From: Typha latifolia | Lineage: Eukaryota; Streptophyta; Magnoliopsida; Poales; Typhaceae | Reading direction: 5' to 3' | Length of the DNA stretch: 64,000 nt | NCBI GenBank assembly: GCA_019914945.1 | Contig: CM034107.1 | Location: 2,666,001 to 2,730,000, forward strand | Shown: positions 34,478-48,800 of the stretch, in pieces | Layout: every line of letters starts with the position of its first letter | Numbering within the stretch: the first letter of the stretch is position 1 | The notes under the pieces: model-generated | The model's database searches: none | The model's input: the letters and a program-made list of their open reading frames with translations, nothing else | What the model was told of the DNA's origin: nothing | Made by a program: the position numbers and the translations under genes

Positions 34478-37400
34478 CTATGAGGACATACAACACATTG
34501 ATTTGGATCCACCGGCTGGCTCCTGACCGGGGACGGCTATCTCTGTTCCTTTAAGCAGTGAACCTCCACCCGACTCCTGTTCATTGTTCGCAACAAGGGA
34601 TTTCTTGCTGGTAATCCGGTAGATCTCAGAGAGAACAGTCAGGAAGGCTGTCTCAACATTAGTGGCCTCCAGAGCTGAGGTCTCCATGAAGAAGAGGTTT
34701 TCCTGCTGAGCAAATTCCTTTGCGTCTTCTGTGGGGATGGCACGCAGTGTACCAAGGTCAGACTTGTTACCGATGAGCATGATTATAAGGTTCTTGTCGG
34801 CATGCCCCCGCAGTTCCTCGAGCCACCTCGCCACATGGTCGAAGGATTGGCGCTTGGTTATGTCATATACCAGCATTGCTCCAAGTGCACCTCTGTAGTA
34901 TGCGCTTGTTACTGCTCGGTACCTATTACCATCACCATCGAAAGCATCAGAAAATGTTAATTTAAATGGAAATGAATAGCTGAAAGGCAACTTTAAACAA
35001 TTATCCATAAGAAAAGGAGCATCAAATAGTTAACGCAAGAAGCTACAAGAAAAAAAGAGTTTCAATGAGAGAAAACTCAAAAGAGAAGTCAGTACAACAA
35101 GAGATTTATCCAACGCAAGGCTTTACAGAGCATCTCAGCCATTAAATCCTCAACTCAGATCCAGTTTTGCAACAACTGTCAAGCATATAAACAGAAATGC
35201 TTAATGAAACCCATAGTTAACAAAAAAATCTGTATGACCTAGCCACCAAATAATCATGCTTCATATCATGGCTACCAATTTGGCAGATACCTAGCTTAAG
35301 CAAATTGAAGAGAGCAATAATTAGCACAATTTTCCAAGGATGAACAGCTCTTTTCGCTGAATTGAGCCATATGGGCCAGAAATGGCCTGAATCTGCTGCT
35401 TTTGCACAAGTCCAGGATGTGCTAATATAAGTTGGCACTTTTGATACATTTGATACAGGGAATACCAAGATATTCCCTTTCCCTGTCGACACTGAACTAC
35501 TGTAGCGCATTAAATTAAAACATATCAGCACAGCTTCTTACATATCCATATCTTATGAGAATCATCTATATTCAAGGTAAACCGCCAAAAGGTCAATTAG
35601 TTAATTGCAGATATCTAAATGTAGTAAGTACTTGAATAAATAAATGTATCTATTTTTCCTCATTAACTAACTTTTTCATGTAAGTAAAAAAACCAAACAA
35701 GAAATTATCCTCTGATTAAAAAGCAACACTATATTCCATCTCCCATTCCAGAAAAAAGATACTTGTTTGCAAATCTATCATGTTAGGTCGGAGTAGTATA
35801 ATCAGCACGAGTTCTTATCTTATAATGAAGCACAGTACTTCTCTAGTTCTATATTGTAGCTCTCATGAAGTACATGAAAAACCACAAGGTATTACCATCA
35901 ACTACATAACTACTTGCACAGATGGCTCTTTCATTTCACCAATTAAATTCATATGCTGAGATTAGATATCTACCGGGCATGCTGCATCTCCAGTTACTGG
36001 AACAATTATAACAGCTTGCATGAAGAACCCAATGGAAGTCTCAGAATAGAATAAAGCAAAATCTGAGAATAACTTCTATTAAGCCTTCATAAGAAGTATT
36101 ACTGCTACTAGACCCAAGAGAATCTGGGGAGATATGTGCCCATTTTGAAGCAATGTTCTCAATCATTTTTAATGAATAACTTAAGGTACAGAGAAAAAAA
36201 AATTAAAATATTAACTCGTAGAATTTGGAAGCTATCAACCACATCTTTGACAGCTAGAGAAACTAATATATATTCAGTAGATGATGAGAACTAATTGAGT
36301 TAAAAGCTTGGGACAAGCTTTGAAAATCTGGCCGGTGATACGTAGCTCTACTCAAACCACTACACTATTTAACCAGATCCAGCATTCAAAACAGCAAACC
36401 AATGAACAAGAAATTCATCCAGAACAAATCAGAACAAGAACATGGCAACCACAAGTTTCTCTGCTTTCTGTAGTCAATCTCTCACCAGCCATCGCATATA
36501 AGGGATAACTCTAATATCCCCTGTTTAAGTCAAATACAACAACCGATTTCGAGCAAACCTAGTTTAAGTCAAATAATAAATTCAAGGTATAAAGGAAAGG
36601 GTGTCCACTTTACGAAGCTCCTGCCTAGGGGTCTTAGTAGGGAAGATAAACACAACCTTAACATTACTTCTGAACAGATATTTTACAAGAGATGAACCGA
36701 TGACCTCCTTGATGCAAGAGGCTACAGTTACACCAAGTGGGAAACCTCCAGGGAACTCATGGTACAAATTCTTTGTCTAACAACTGTGTTGAAAAGGCTA
36801 CATATCAGAATCAGAGATTCAGTAGAATTTCCTTGTTTGAAGACCAGATTCCATATCTGATCAATTGGAGATTCATGAGCAAAGGCGCATGAGCACAAAC
36901 TGATGGGCAGCTACACATTCTCAGTTTCCAGAAACTGATTCCTCTACAAACACAACCAAACAATCAATCAAAAATATCTAAATTGGAAACCAATTTGAAG
37001 AGATAAAACCCATCAACCGTCCTTAAGCTAAGCACCAACAATGTCCATACGGAAGCTAGATATAGCAACAAAAGCTTTACTCAGTCCAACACCCTGTGCT
37101 TCATCAATCCCAATCAAAACAATACCGAATTAGGCCCCCCCAGATTCCATAAAGAAGCACAATTACCCCCCGACAATTCCATTCAAACTCCCCTTCCTGG
37201 ATTTAACACCCAATTCCTCTTAGATGAATCTATAGATCAAGTAACAACATCTAGAGCACAATCTAAATATTAAAACACAAAAGCAATCAAACCTAGAAAT
37301 AGCTAGCTTTACCTTCGCAAGCTACATCTAATATCTCATCGCAGCAAACCAAAAGCCAATAAAAATCTCAAATTTTATAGGAAGAACACCTACGACCAAT

Positions 37401-37752
37401 TAAATAACAGAATCCATAATTTAATTTGACGCAATACGCAGTTATTTTCATCGCCCAACTAAAGAATTCATCTGAAATGAGGGTTGAAGAGCCGAAATCG
37501 AACAAAGGGACCACAAAGACTGCACCTCTCCTGGCCCGCGGTATCCCAAATCTGAGCCTTGATTGTCTTGTGATCGATGGTGAGCGTCTTCGTCTGGAAT
37601 TCGACACCGATGGTTGCCTTGGAATCGAGGCTGAACTCGTTGCGCGCGAATCGAGCTAAAAGCTGCGATTTCCCCACCGCCGAATCACCGATCAGGACCA
37701 CCTTGTACACGTGATCGATCTTTTGGTTAAACTCACCGTAGAGGTTCGACAT
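34478..37752 (-). CDS. Rab GTPase, RABA4 class (RABA4d-like), 223 aa
   Basis: Two exons in transcript order, 37752-37526 and 34922-34478, are split by a 2.6-kb intron within the codon for Arg of the WDTAGQER motif. All nucleotide-binding motifs are intact: GDSAVGKS (P-loop), the switch I Thr in [15 protein letters not shown] (switch II), NKSD and ETSA. The C-terminus ends MCCMSS, offering two Cys for geranylgeranylation. The start [13 protein letters not shown] and the effector region match RABA4d as I remember it. RABA4 proteins act in trans-Golgi to plasma-membrane secretion and polarised tip growth of pollen tubes and root hairs with PI4-kinase beta. The function here is inferred from orthology. 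The subclass letter is less certain than the RABA4 class. Confidence 0.95.
34923..37525 (-). other. 2.6-kb intron of the RABA4 gene
   Basis: The donor reads GAGAG/GTGCAG and the acceptor GGTAATAG on the minus strand. The position of this single intron inside the switch II codon is the classic RABA one. No nested gene is seen; the open frames at 35217-35531 and 36308-36508 lack recognisable domains. Confidence 0.7.
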
Positions 37753-38131
37753 GTCCAGCCTACCTCTCTTCTCCCTCTCTTCCTCTCTCGCTCTCTTTTC
37801 TCTCTTCTAAAAGAGAATAAGGTGGAAAGGGAAGCTTCTTGGAGGATTCTAATCCCGATTGGGAGATCGAAGGAGGATTCAGATCTCTCTTTCAATTCTT
37901 GTCATGGAATGGGGATTATACTACAATATACAAGCGTTGAACCGATCAGAGAGAAAAAGAGAGGTTGACATGGCGGAACGTTCGTCGTCTCGCGCTAAAT
38001 GAGAATGTAAGGACTTTTTGCAAATAAACCCTTTAGGCTTGTAGTTTTTATAGGTTACAACTTCTAGGTTTAATTATAATTACACCCCTCAAACTATATA
38101 ACTTAATATCACAATCACCTACTACTAGGAT

Positions 38132-38204
38132 GCCACAACCAGATCTTCTAAACTAATCACCGTCGATGATATTTAAAACGCTACAACCAGATCTTCTAAA
38201 CTAA
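38132..38204. repeat. Spaced direct duplication of about 25 bp
   Basis: The block ACAACCAGATCTTCTAAACT occurs at 38136 and again near 38183, about 48 bp apart, with near-identical flanks. It looks like a recent small local duplication. Confidence 0.75.
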
Positions 38205-39389
38205 CACTGGTATAATGGAGCGGACCGTGTTAATGAGAAACGGTCGATTACTCTTTTATCTCCGTCCACGTAGTATTATTATGTATTTATATTGGCTATT
38301 TTTAGAGAGAATGTAGATTACCTATTTTATGCTACTAATGGATTGGATATGATTTGGATTCATCCTCGGGTCATTGACGCTCCATTTCCTTGGAGGTGAC
38401 ATGGGTGGTTTCTATGTGTATATATATATATATAAAGCTCAGTGTGTTGGCTTAGACTCGTAGCATGTGCTAACATCATTCTTCTACTGCCTCTTCGGAT
38501 TGGCTATTTGTGTCTCGTTTAACCCCTTTTTCCTCTACTAGTGGACCTTCTCCATCGTCGTCATAAGCATCTCCTCTGCCAATATCATCGAGCGCACCTA
38601 GTACGTCGTCTATCTTGTTAGAAATATTAATTATATGGTGTTATTTTAAAATAAATTAATATTTTTATGAATGGATGTTTAGATAAGACATTTTTTCTTC
38701 GTTATAACTAATTGTTAGTTATTTAAGTAGCATCCTATCAATTACATCTTTTGATTTTTTAATTACTAAGCATCTCCAAACGGGCTCTAAAATACTAAAT
38801 TTGGAGCCCGGTGAAGCTCCAAATTTGGAGCCCCATCTAAAAATTTGGTGCCCAGCTTTAATACTATTTTATTTATATCCTTTATTAAATAATCTAGTTA
38901 GTTAAACTGAATATATAATTAGTTTTACTAATTAATTTTTAACAAAAATAGTATTATTAGAAAGATCTCATCGAGATATTTAAAATGAGTCTAATATTAA
39001 ATTATTTAAGTTATTTTAAATTTTTTATTTTTATTTCGTGTAATATTATTTCGATGCGTTTAATTAAAAAATAGTAATTTAAAATTATTTTTGAAACTAA
39101 TAAATATTAGTCTTATTATAAAGATATCGATAAGAGTTTTCTAACTATATATTTTTATTAAAAATTAATATCATTAAGAGGACTTATCAAGTGATTTGAA
39201 ATATAATATATAAATATATATAATATTAATTAATTAATTAATTAATATATTGGAGTGCACCGAGCTCTTTGCTCTCTCCCTTAAAAGATGCTCTTAGAGA
39301 TGAGATGCTCTAAAAATTTTCAATTTATGTCTTTTTATTTTTTTTTATAAATAGAAGATAGTGTTATTGTTTTAAAATATGCTAATTGT

Positions 39390-40700
39390 AATAAACGAGT
39401 CTATCGAGCCAGCTCCGACTCAAGCTCAGTTTAAAAATTAAATCAAGCCTTAAAATAAGCTCAGGCTCGGCTTAACTTGAGCAAAGCCAAGTCGAGCCTG
39501 AGCTTCAGCAGAGTCGAGCTCGAGCTACTCATTTATTTCGACACTCCTACTCAAAATTAGTTTGGGACTAGACTAGAGTTAGCCTTGCCTAGGCTCGAGC
39601 CCTCTCCTTTTCTTTTGACCAAGCTAAGCCCAACCTGGTCTATGAGCACTCAAGGTGTGCTTGGGCTTGAAAGAGAATAATTTTTCTTAGAACTCTAACC
39701 TATCTAGGCCTGCGTGAATGGATGTAGAGTTAGGCCCGACCCAAATTGAAAATTGAAATCCAAAATAGCGATTCAAAACCTAGCTTGGGAGACCTAAGAT
39801 TAACTTCCACAACTTGGGGATTATCATAACCTTCAATGATGGCAAGGCTCTCGAGAAGCATTTCAGGTTCAATCATGGCGGCTCTGAGAAGATCTGTATG
39901 GAGAAAAATTGTAAGGCAAGGTTTAAAACCGTTGCCGACTTGAACCTACATGCGGATCGCATCCACATCCCACGGGTATAAAGGGTGCCACATAATTTTA
40001 CTTGCGCAACGTACATGGGAGAGGGGAAGGGCAGTAGGGCAGCGCATCATATTGACAACCACTATATCCACCCTCACAATCTCCACAACTTAATACTCCT
40101 TTACATTACATTTGACTTTGGGATTATCCATTGAATTCTTTAGTTGTAGTTGTTCTACGGTAACTCGAGATACTTGTAAATATTATGACCCATTTAAAAT
40201 GATAAATACTTAAAAGCATAGAAGTTAGTGTGTATAAAGGCTATGAAATATTATATTGTTGTAGAAGATGACTGGGCTTTTGACAGGCCCAAGAAGTGGC
40301 CCAATCAATCGCAATCATTTTATATGTTTTTAGTAAGGAAAATTCAGTTGGGATGTCTTAAAATAATTAAGTTGACTTGAACTCGGCTCGATAAAACTTG
40401 ATCAACCCTAGCTTGATGAATTAAATTAGGCTTAATTCCAAGCCGAATTGGAGCGGCTTGATAAGATTCAATTTATATATAAGTAAATAATAAATAACTA
40501 TTAATAATATTAAATAATATCAAATTTAGTTTCATTTGATTTTGCAAATTGTAGAGCTCCAAACATTCAATTCAACCTTGATTCAAGCTCTATTCAAGTT
40601 TGATTTAGGCTTGATTTAAAATAGGCTCAAGCTCGAAATTGGCTCAAATTAAAATTAATCAATTCAAGCTTGATACTTTTCAAGGGAAAGGAGAGTCGTG
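39390..40700. repeat. Degraded transposon-like region rich in GGCTCGA motifs
   Basis: Variants of GAGCTCGAGC, GGCTCGAC and AAGCTTGAT recur many times in both orientations at 39395-39620 and again at 40375-40675. Such patterns are common in decayed plant transposable elements. No reverse transcriptase, integrase or transposase motif is visible, so I do not assign a class. Confidence 0.4.
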
Positions 40701-42854
40701 GAGTAAAGTGATCATGAATGAGGGTGAAGAAGAAGATGGGAAGTTGGAGTTGGCTTTGATGAAAGGAGGAGGAGGAGGAGGGGACGCATAGAGATGATTG
40801 GAGAAGGTTATCGAGCTCTAAATAGATGACAATGAGAGAACATGACAATCAAATTAACCCAAACAAGAGCATGCCGATGGGTCAACCTAGCCACTGCCGT
40901 CGGCCAGAAGGTGGTCTAAACCGAAGCACTCTGTTCTATAAGCTACACGACCTCAGAGGTCATTCGTCAGAGCTGGACAAGAAAACATGCGGACACGAGT
41001 AAAACTTGAGCATGCTCAGGAGTCATGACTGACTTATTAGGAGTCGTTAATGGATGGTTCTTCTGAGCCATTCATTCCCTAACAGCACTCTTGAAGAAGC
41101 TTCTTTATAACACTGCCTTTGTTTTCGCTCAGTTAGGTTATCTTGGATGTGCTAAGTTATCAACTAGTTGCTGCGGGTAAACCAATTGATGATCAAGAGT
41201 TAATTTCTTGGTGCCCATAATCCTACCTATAATAAACCCATTTGTCACCTCCTCCAAACTTTGCTTTCAGGCAGAAGTATTGAGTTATTAGTCAAATGCT
41301 AGAGACTCAAAATGCCAATCTTGCATTGGCAGCTACAAATTCCAAGGCTAAGCCAAGATTCATATCTAGTTATTCTAGAATTACATTTTCCTTCTGGGAT
41401 CTCAACAACCCAACATATATATATGCACCAAAATTTGAAGAAAAAAAAAAGAAAAAAAGAAAAAGAAGTAATGTCACTATCATGGCTTGAATAAAACAAG
41501 CAAGCAACCAACCAACCTAACAATGCAGCATATGAACTTATATAGTGGAACAGCTCATAGCTACTAAATAGTATGACTCAGCGGTGGGGAATTCATTTCC
41601 TTGCCATCAATAATAGCCTCTCTCAAGTAGCTGTAGAAGTTGTTGTATAAATTTGGTTAAATTAGGGGTGAAAAGTGTGAATTTGTAACTCTCTCTTATA
41701 TTCCATTTTTCATAAATAAAATTAAGAAAAATTTACTAAAAACACCCTGTGTTTTGTTCTCATTATTATTTACACTACACTCTACTATGGATAGTTATCA
41801 TTCAATAAAATATTATTGTAATGAGATTTTGATAAATTTCCGTCGATAAATAAACCCGAGGGTGGAAATGTAAGTTTCCCCGAGGGGAAAGGAGATGGTG
41901 TGTCATTGTAGAGACCTTCCAAAAATGTCGGATAAGATAAAAACCCAATCAAACCACCATTCCCAACAACTCGATAAGTTTTTATCCTCCAAAACCTCAA
42001 ATCGATCGATTGCCCCCGACGTAACGCAACCGATTTGCTTCTTTGATCTAATGACGCTACGCACGCGTCGCGATCGAGATTGCCGACCAGATTGGAAATG
42101 GGGCCAGGGGAAGGGAACAGTGGCTCGAAATCCATTGACGAAGCCTCTGCAGCCCGTGAGGTCTTCTTGTTTTGCTTCCACCTTCATCGCTTTTCCTTTG
42201 AATCATACGTCTTCCCCTAAAAGTTCTATTTTTTATTTCTTTATTCTCTCTCCTCTTGCGTTCACGGGAGTTACTAAACTTACTACCGACCCATTTTAGT
42301 TTCGTGGGTGCTGTACGAAACAAAACCCAACTCCCAATTTATCCCCTTTGGCGTGGATTTCTTGCAAGGGTCACTGTCTGGTATTAGGATGTGTCGTCTT
42401 ATGCGGTGAAGGTGGGATCTTTTTTTTTAGTCTCTATGGTGCTCTTTATCTTTTGGGTTCTTCTTCTCTTCTACTTACATTTTCGATAATTTTCTGCTCG
42501 AATTCTGTCATTTCCTTGTTGGGCTTCTTTCGTACGTGAGCTTAAAGCGATAAAGTTGAGATCTTCTCTCTGTTGCAGGGTTCGAGTGGATTTGGATAAT
42601 TCTTGCTCCCTTGTTTGATATATAGAAAGTTGTGCTACCAATTTGAATCCTGTACTGTAGGACTTTGGAGCGAAAAAGTTGGGGTCTTTTCATGTTATTG
42701 GAACTTGCCTCTTCCTATCTCTAATCTCCTTTGAGTACAAATGGTAGCTTCTCTGATCTCCCAGAACAGTTGGCATATTTGTTCCACTTTGATGCATTTG
42801 TGAGAGTTCCCATATTATCTACTTCCTTAAATTGAAAGAGAAAAGAAAAGAGAA

Positions 42855-45800
42855 ATGACTTCCAGATTGTTATTATCTGGTTTTGTTGTTCTTATATCTA
42901 TACTCTGCTCCACTATCTCTGCAAAGGAATGCACAAACATTCCTACGCAGTTATCCTCGCATACTGTGCGCGAGAAGCTCATGACAACAACAGACGAAGC
43001 TTGGAAGGCGGAAATGCTCTCGCATTACCACTTGACTCCGAGTGATGAATCTGCATGGATGGATTTGCGACCCCGAAAACTTCTGAACATGGAGACTCCT
43101 CTTGAGGAGTTTGATTGGTTGATGCTCTATAGGAGATTGAAAGGTTCGAGTGGTGTTGATGTACGGCAACAAGGAGGGAATTTCCTCTCGGAAGTATCAC
43201 TCCATGACGTCCGCCTTGATCCAGATTCTATGTACGGGCAAGCACAGCAGACGAATTTGGACTACTTGTTACTGTTGGATTCAGATCGGCTTGTCTGGAA
43301 TTTTCGGAATCAGGCTGGTCTACCAGCGCCTAGTCAACCATATGGAGGATGGGAGGGGCCAGACGTCGAGCTTAGGGGCCATTTTGTGGGTTAGTATCTT
43401 ACTGACTTTCTATAGACTGCATACTGTAATTGTTGTATAGTTTATCTCAATGCCAAAATTATGATCTTCCTACCACTGGTTGGAGTATTAACATTGTCTG
43501 GTTTCAGTATCTCAACTTTATTGTTGATGCAGTGGGCTATCTTTGAGCAATAAAAAGTTGTATCCCTCTGCTTCTTCTTTTTCTTCATTTCCAGTATGTA
43601 ATGGTCTGAGTAGCTTATTCGTTCGATTACATGATTATTATTAAGCTCTGTGTCTCGTTATTCTGAGAATTTGTACTCTTCGCATGCCATTTTGGGAATG
43701 GGAAGAAAGAAGATCTCAATGTTTCTTTATTTTTTTGCATGAGAACATGCCTCATTTATGTTTCCCCTGTTCAAGGTGTGGTCTTTGGATGTTGAAGTAG
43801 ATCATTGGACACTAATCTCACCCATCATTCAGCTTGTCATCGGTTTTGTTGCGTAAGAAATGTGAAAAGTAAATTCTATGAAATAGTCAACAAAATCATG
43901 TGGCAAATAAATAATGGAATGATACAGCATAAATTCATCTATTTTAACTGTCCTAATTGAGTTAGTTGGCCTTCTTCTACCATCATTCTTTCTGAATCTT
44001 TTGTCTGTGATTGGTGTCTAGGTGGCACTATTGTGGTTTCGCCCTTCTCAAGTACTTCTAGTATGGTATCTGTGTTGTTCAAACCGTACTGATACATGTG
44101 CTTACTTTTCTAGGCCATTACTTGAGCTCAAGTGCACAAATGTGGGCTAGTACGCACAATAATACCCTTAATGAGAAGATGTCATCAGTGGTTGATGTAC
44201 TTTATGCGTGCCAAAAAGCAATAGGAACAGGGTATCTTTCTGGTTTTCCACCTGAACTTTTTGACCGCTTTGAAGCTATTAAGAGTGTTTGGGCACCATA
44301 TTACACCATACACAAGGTAATCTCCTTACATACTAAATATTTCTAAGAGTACCTTCCATCACGCCTGAATGTCAAAGAACCTTTTTCTGTATGATGCAGA
44401 GTTCATCCTTTGACTGATTCATCATCATGCTCTTTTAACAGATAATGGCAGGCCTTCTTGATCAGTATTCATTGGCTGGTAACAGCAAAGCTTTGGAAAT
44501 GTTGGTTTGGATGGCCGAATACTTCGGTAATCGTGTGAAGAATGTCATACAGAAGTACAGTATAGAGAGACACTGGAAGTCCCTCAATGAAGAGACTGGC
44601 GGAATGAATGATGTTCTTTATAAGCTGTATAGCATTACGGTAAAATCTTTCATCTAATACCACAATTCTATCTAGTTAACCAATATACTTTCTTCTTCTT
44701 CTTTTTTTCCTGCGAAGCAGCATTTTGGACATACGGTATAATGATAAGCAAAAAAAAAATGAAATGAACAGGATGGTGTTTTTCTTTTGTTTACATAAAA
44801 TGTATTACAGTGAGTTCTATTAGGTGCCTTAGCATGTCCAATAAAAGGAGTGACTCTTTGAAGTCGATTTTGATCTTATATTCTTTTAGTTGGTAAATCT
44901 ATTGCATGAGCTTGTCATGTGAAGCATTTTGATAACAGTGTTGCTGAACTACTGTCCTTTGCTGAACATTTCATCTTATGCCTTGAGGATGAAAAATGTA
45001 TACCTGCTTGCAGACTATTTGATCTTACCCAGGGTTCCTAGTACTCTAGTGGCTCAACTTCTCTCTGGCATTTTCTGCTTAAACTTATTGGCTAGTACAT
45101 TCTGCTAGAAGTTCTCAATCCTAATTCTATGCTGACTTCTTGCAGAATGATCAGAAGCATTTAGTATTGGCTCATCTTTTTGATAAACCATGCTTTCTAG
45201 GATTGCTTGCTGTGCAGGTCAGTATCATTTCTTCTCGCAATTATTACTTTAGGCACCACTACTACTGTTCAATATTGACAGTTCTGAGGGACATTCTTGC
45301 TTTATTGATGGAAGATTGGTAGATGTTACTTACTAAAGCTTATGATTTTGACAAGGAAGCCTTGAACCATTTTTAGGCCAATGTGTACCTTAAAGAGTGG
45401 AGACAAATATTCTGTGATCCAGGATATCTGATATCCTTATATGGGTTTCCTGAGGACTTATCTTTTTTATAAATGATAAATCGGATAGGTAGCTTCATGC
45501 TAATAGGTGCTCTCTGTATATTGTTTTTTTACATGATGTTGATTTCAGGCTGACAGTATTTCTGGTTTTCACGCCAACACACATATCCCAGTAGTTATTG
45601 GAGCGCAGATGCGGTATGAGATTACTGGTGATCCTCTTTACAAGGTAAACTTATGGGAAGATACTTGCTCCTCATCTTTGACTTCCTGCAGATGTTTTTA
45701 CTAACTATTCAAAGCCTCATTTGAAAATGTCAAATAAGGAGTTACTTGAAGTAATGCAAAAGAATTTATAACATTTTCTTCCCTAAGGTGGTGCTATGTA

Positions 45801-48800
45801 CTGGTTTTTTTCAATGTTAACTCCAGACTAGAATTGATGAGAACCTTGAAGTTTGATGTGTGCTTTCCTTTCTATTCATAAAGTTGTGGTGGTTTATTTG
45901 TATGTGCAGTCAGAAAGATTATTTCTATTCAAAAATATGAGTTCTGCAAGACAAGCACTGTATATAATGTCTTAGATTTGACTTGGTATATTGTACTTTT
46001 CCAAGCATTACGATCTCACAATATTTATTGTATTTTTTCCAACAGAAAATAACCACGTGGAATAAGATAAATTACATAACAGAACGTGCTCTATTGCATT
46101 GATCCCACAACATGAAATATAAAGAAGATGGTTTATATGTTGATATCTGAATCTTTTCATTAATGATTCTTTTTAGGATCTTTATGTATGAGGTTTACTG
46201 ATGACTTTTTGAAACTCAATGAATGTGACAATAACCTAATTGGTTTCGCAGGAAATTGGTACATTTTTTATGGATATTGTGAATTCTTCTCATAGCTATG
46301 CAACAGGAGGAACCTCTGTCAGCGAATTTTGGTACATAATTGACTGATTTCCAGAGCTAGATTCTTGAACTTACATTTCTTCCTGGTTTTGTAAATGAGA
46401 TAAAATGCATCATGTTCCCAATGAAGGTCTGATCCAAAACGCTTAGCTGATACACTAAGCACAGAGAATGAAGAATCTTGCACTACATACAACATGCTTA
46501 AGGTGAGTTTCATATATACAATAGTCCATCTCACACAGAAACCATAATAACAATCTTGACTTGTCTGTAGCTGCAACTGTGGATCCATTTGATTTCCATC
46601 TTGTGGTTCTTAACTATATCTACCATTTCTCCATAGGTTTCTCGCAACTTGTTTAGATGGACCAAGGAGATGGCATACGCTGATTATTATGAGAGAGCAC
46701 TGATAAATGGTGTTCTAAGCATTCAAAGAGGAAGGGAACCTGGAATAATGATCTACATGCTTCCTCAGGGCCCCGGGCAGTCAAAGGCACGAAGCTATCA
46801 TGGCTGGGGAACAAAGTTCAACTCATTTTGGTGTTGTTACGGGACAGGTAATCTAACTTTTCATGGATCCTTTCTTCTTATATGGACATCCTTAATTATA
46901 CCAATTCCTTTTTATCTATTTTTTCCTGTGAGTGTCTGACTTTCCATATACTCTGGTGGCATTTCTTTTCAGTGCTGGAACTCTGAAATGTTCTTACTGA
47001 ACATATAATTACTTCTTATCTGGCCTGGAAATATATTTTTCTAAAGAACTAAAATTTGTTCTGTGTATCCTGAGAGACTTTGAGCTGTTGTCTTATTTTG
47101 CAGCTCATGGAAGTTTTTTTTTTTTTTTTTTCTGTAAAGACATATGCCCTTAAATTAGGTGTTGTTTGATGACCCACTACAATTGGCTAACCATCACTCC
47201 GTTACTGGCAGGCTGTTACTACTTATATTGAAATGCACTCCTATAATACATTCATGTTATCCTTGTGCACTGGATGGCATGACCTCATGCTACCTTCAAA
47301 CCTTCTCTTTTGCAGGAATTGAATCATTCTCAAAGTTAGGAGATTCTATTTACTTTGAGGAGAAGGGAAATAGTCCTGGACTTTACGTCATACAATTCAT
47401 ACCAAGCACTTTTTCTTGGAAAACTGGAGGCATTTCGCTCACTCAAATTTTACAGCCTGTTAGCTCATGGAACCCTTATCTTCAAGTTTCAGTGAATTTC
47501 TCCGCAAATCAGGTATTCTTCGATAGATCTTATTATCTGACAAGTAATTTAAAAGTTGAGACTTCTTCACCCTTATGCACTATGATTATGTGCGTTGAAG
47601 TTAAACATCTTTTACTGTGGGCCTCCATAACTACATTTATTGCAAATGCTTAATATTGCATTGGATGGTGAAGCTCCTAAATTCATAGATTAATGTGCCG
47701 AGTGGCACAGACACTTCCACATAATATGCCGTCAAGTGGGCAGTATGAATACTTGGAGGATGCCTTGGTAACATTCCCAATATTAGCCTTTTCTGAGGTG
47801 GTGCCAGCAAGGGAGGGGAATGGAGGCCGTTAATGTTGCCATGGGCAAAAGGAGGCTTCATCATTGGAGAATGGTGATGGAAGGAGAGAAGGCTCATTTT
47901 GTTCTAAGATAGCTAGTCTTTGTTGGTTAGATATTAAAGGTTAAAATGTTTCTTTTTTTTTTCTTTTTGGTTGAAACAATTGTGTCCTCTCCAATGACGG
48001 AGTTGGTAAAATGTCACACCACTGGATTCATGCTGGGCCACTTGTTGTCATAACCTTTGCCAGCAGCACAACAATCCTTAATCTGCATTTTGTTAATTAT
48101 GGTACTGTGCAGCTTCTTCATTACAGGAGTCGAAGAAATGAAAAAGTTAAAGAAAATATATATGAGTATCTTATCTAGTACAATTTCTGGAGAGCTAATT
48201 TCTTATGTTGTCTTCCTTGTATGCAGTTGATTGATCAATCTTCAACATTGAATGTGAGGATACCATCTTGGACATCTTTAAATGGTGCGAAAGCAGCATT
48301 AAATGCTCAAAATTTAGAACTACCATATCCAGGTAAATTACTGAGTTTCTTTTTTAGTTTTTTCATTAACCTATATTTGCTTTTCTAGAACAAATTTCAT
48401 GCCATACTTTTTCATACTTAATCTATGCTTTGAGAAAACCGAAGTTCTAGTTTTTCTGATAAAACTGGGAAGTCAGAAGAATTCTTATGTCACTTAGTAG
48501 CTTTTCTGAAAAAAGAATGATTAAGAAAAACAAGAGCAAATTAAGAATACCAGAAAAGAAAATTCATGTGTATGTGTCTTATGATATGTGGCAGATGAAT
48601 GGCTTGTAGATTAATTGAAAATCCGCAATCCATTGAATTCTGAAAATTCAAGAATGTATAACTAAAATGATTCAGAATTGTAAGCCAGATTATTTAGTAA
48701 GGGGACAATATTCCATCTTTCCCAAGTCTCCGTACCTGCATCCATAAGTATGAAAATAATAAAGCGAATGATATCTAATGCTTATCGATGATTCTTGTTT

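Larger units (their letters stand above)
37753..42854. other. Large intergenic region with degraded repeats
   Basis: 37753-37960 is the leader and promoter of the RABA4 gene. A 25-bp direct duplication lies at 38132/38180. 38600-39300 is AT-rich with short direct and inverted copies of AAATTTGGAGCC near 38795-38835. 39390-40700 is full of GAGCTCG/GGCTCGA motifs and looks like an old transposon remnant. From about 42000 GC-content rises and a leader for the GH127 gene is likely, with a possible leader intron (donor near 42535, acceptor before 42580). I see no intact coding gene. Confidence 0.5.
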
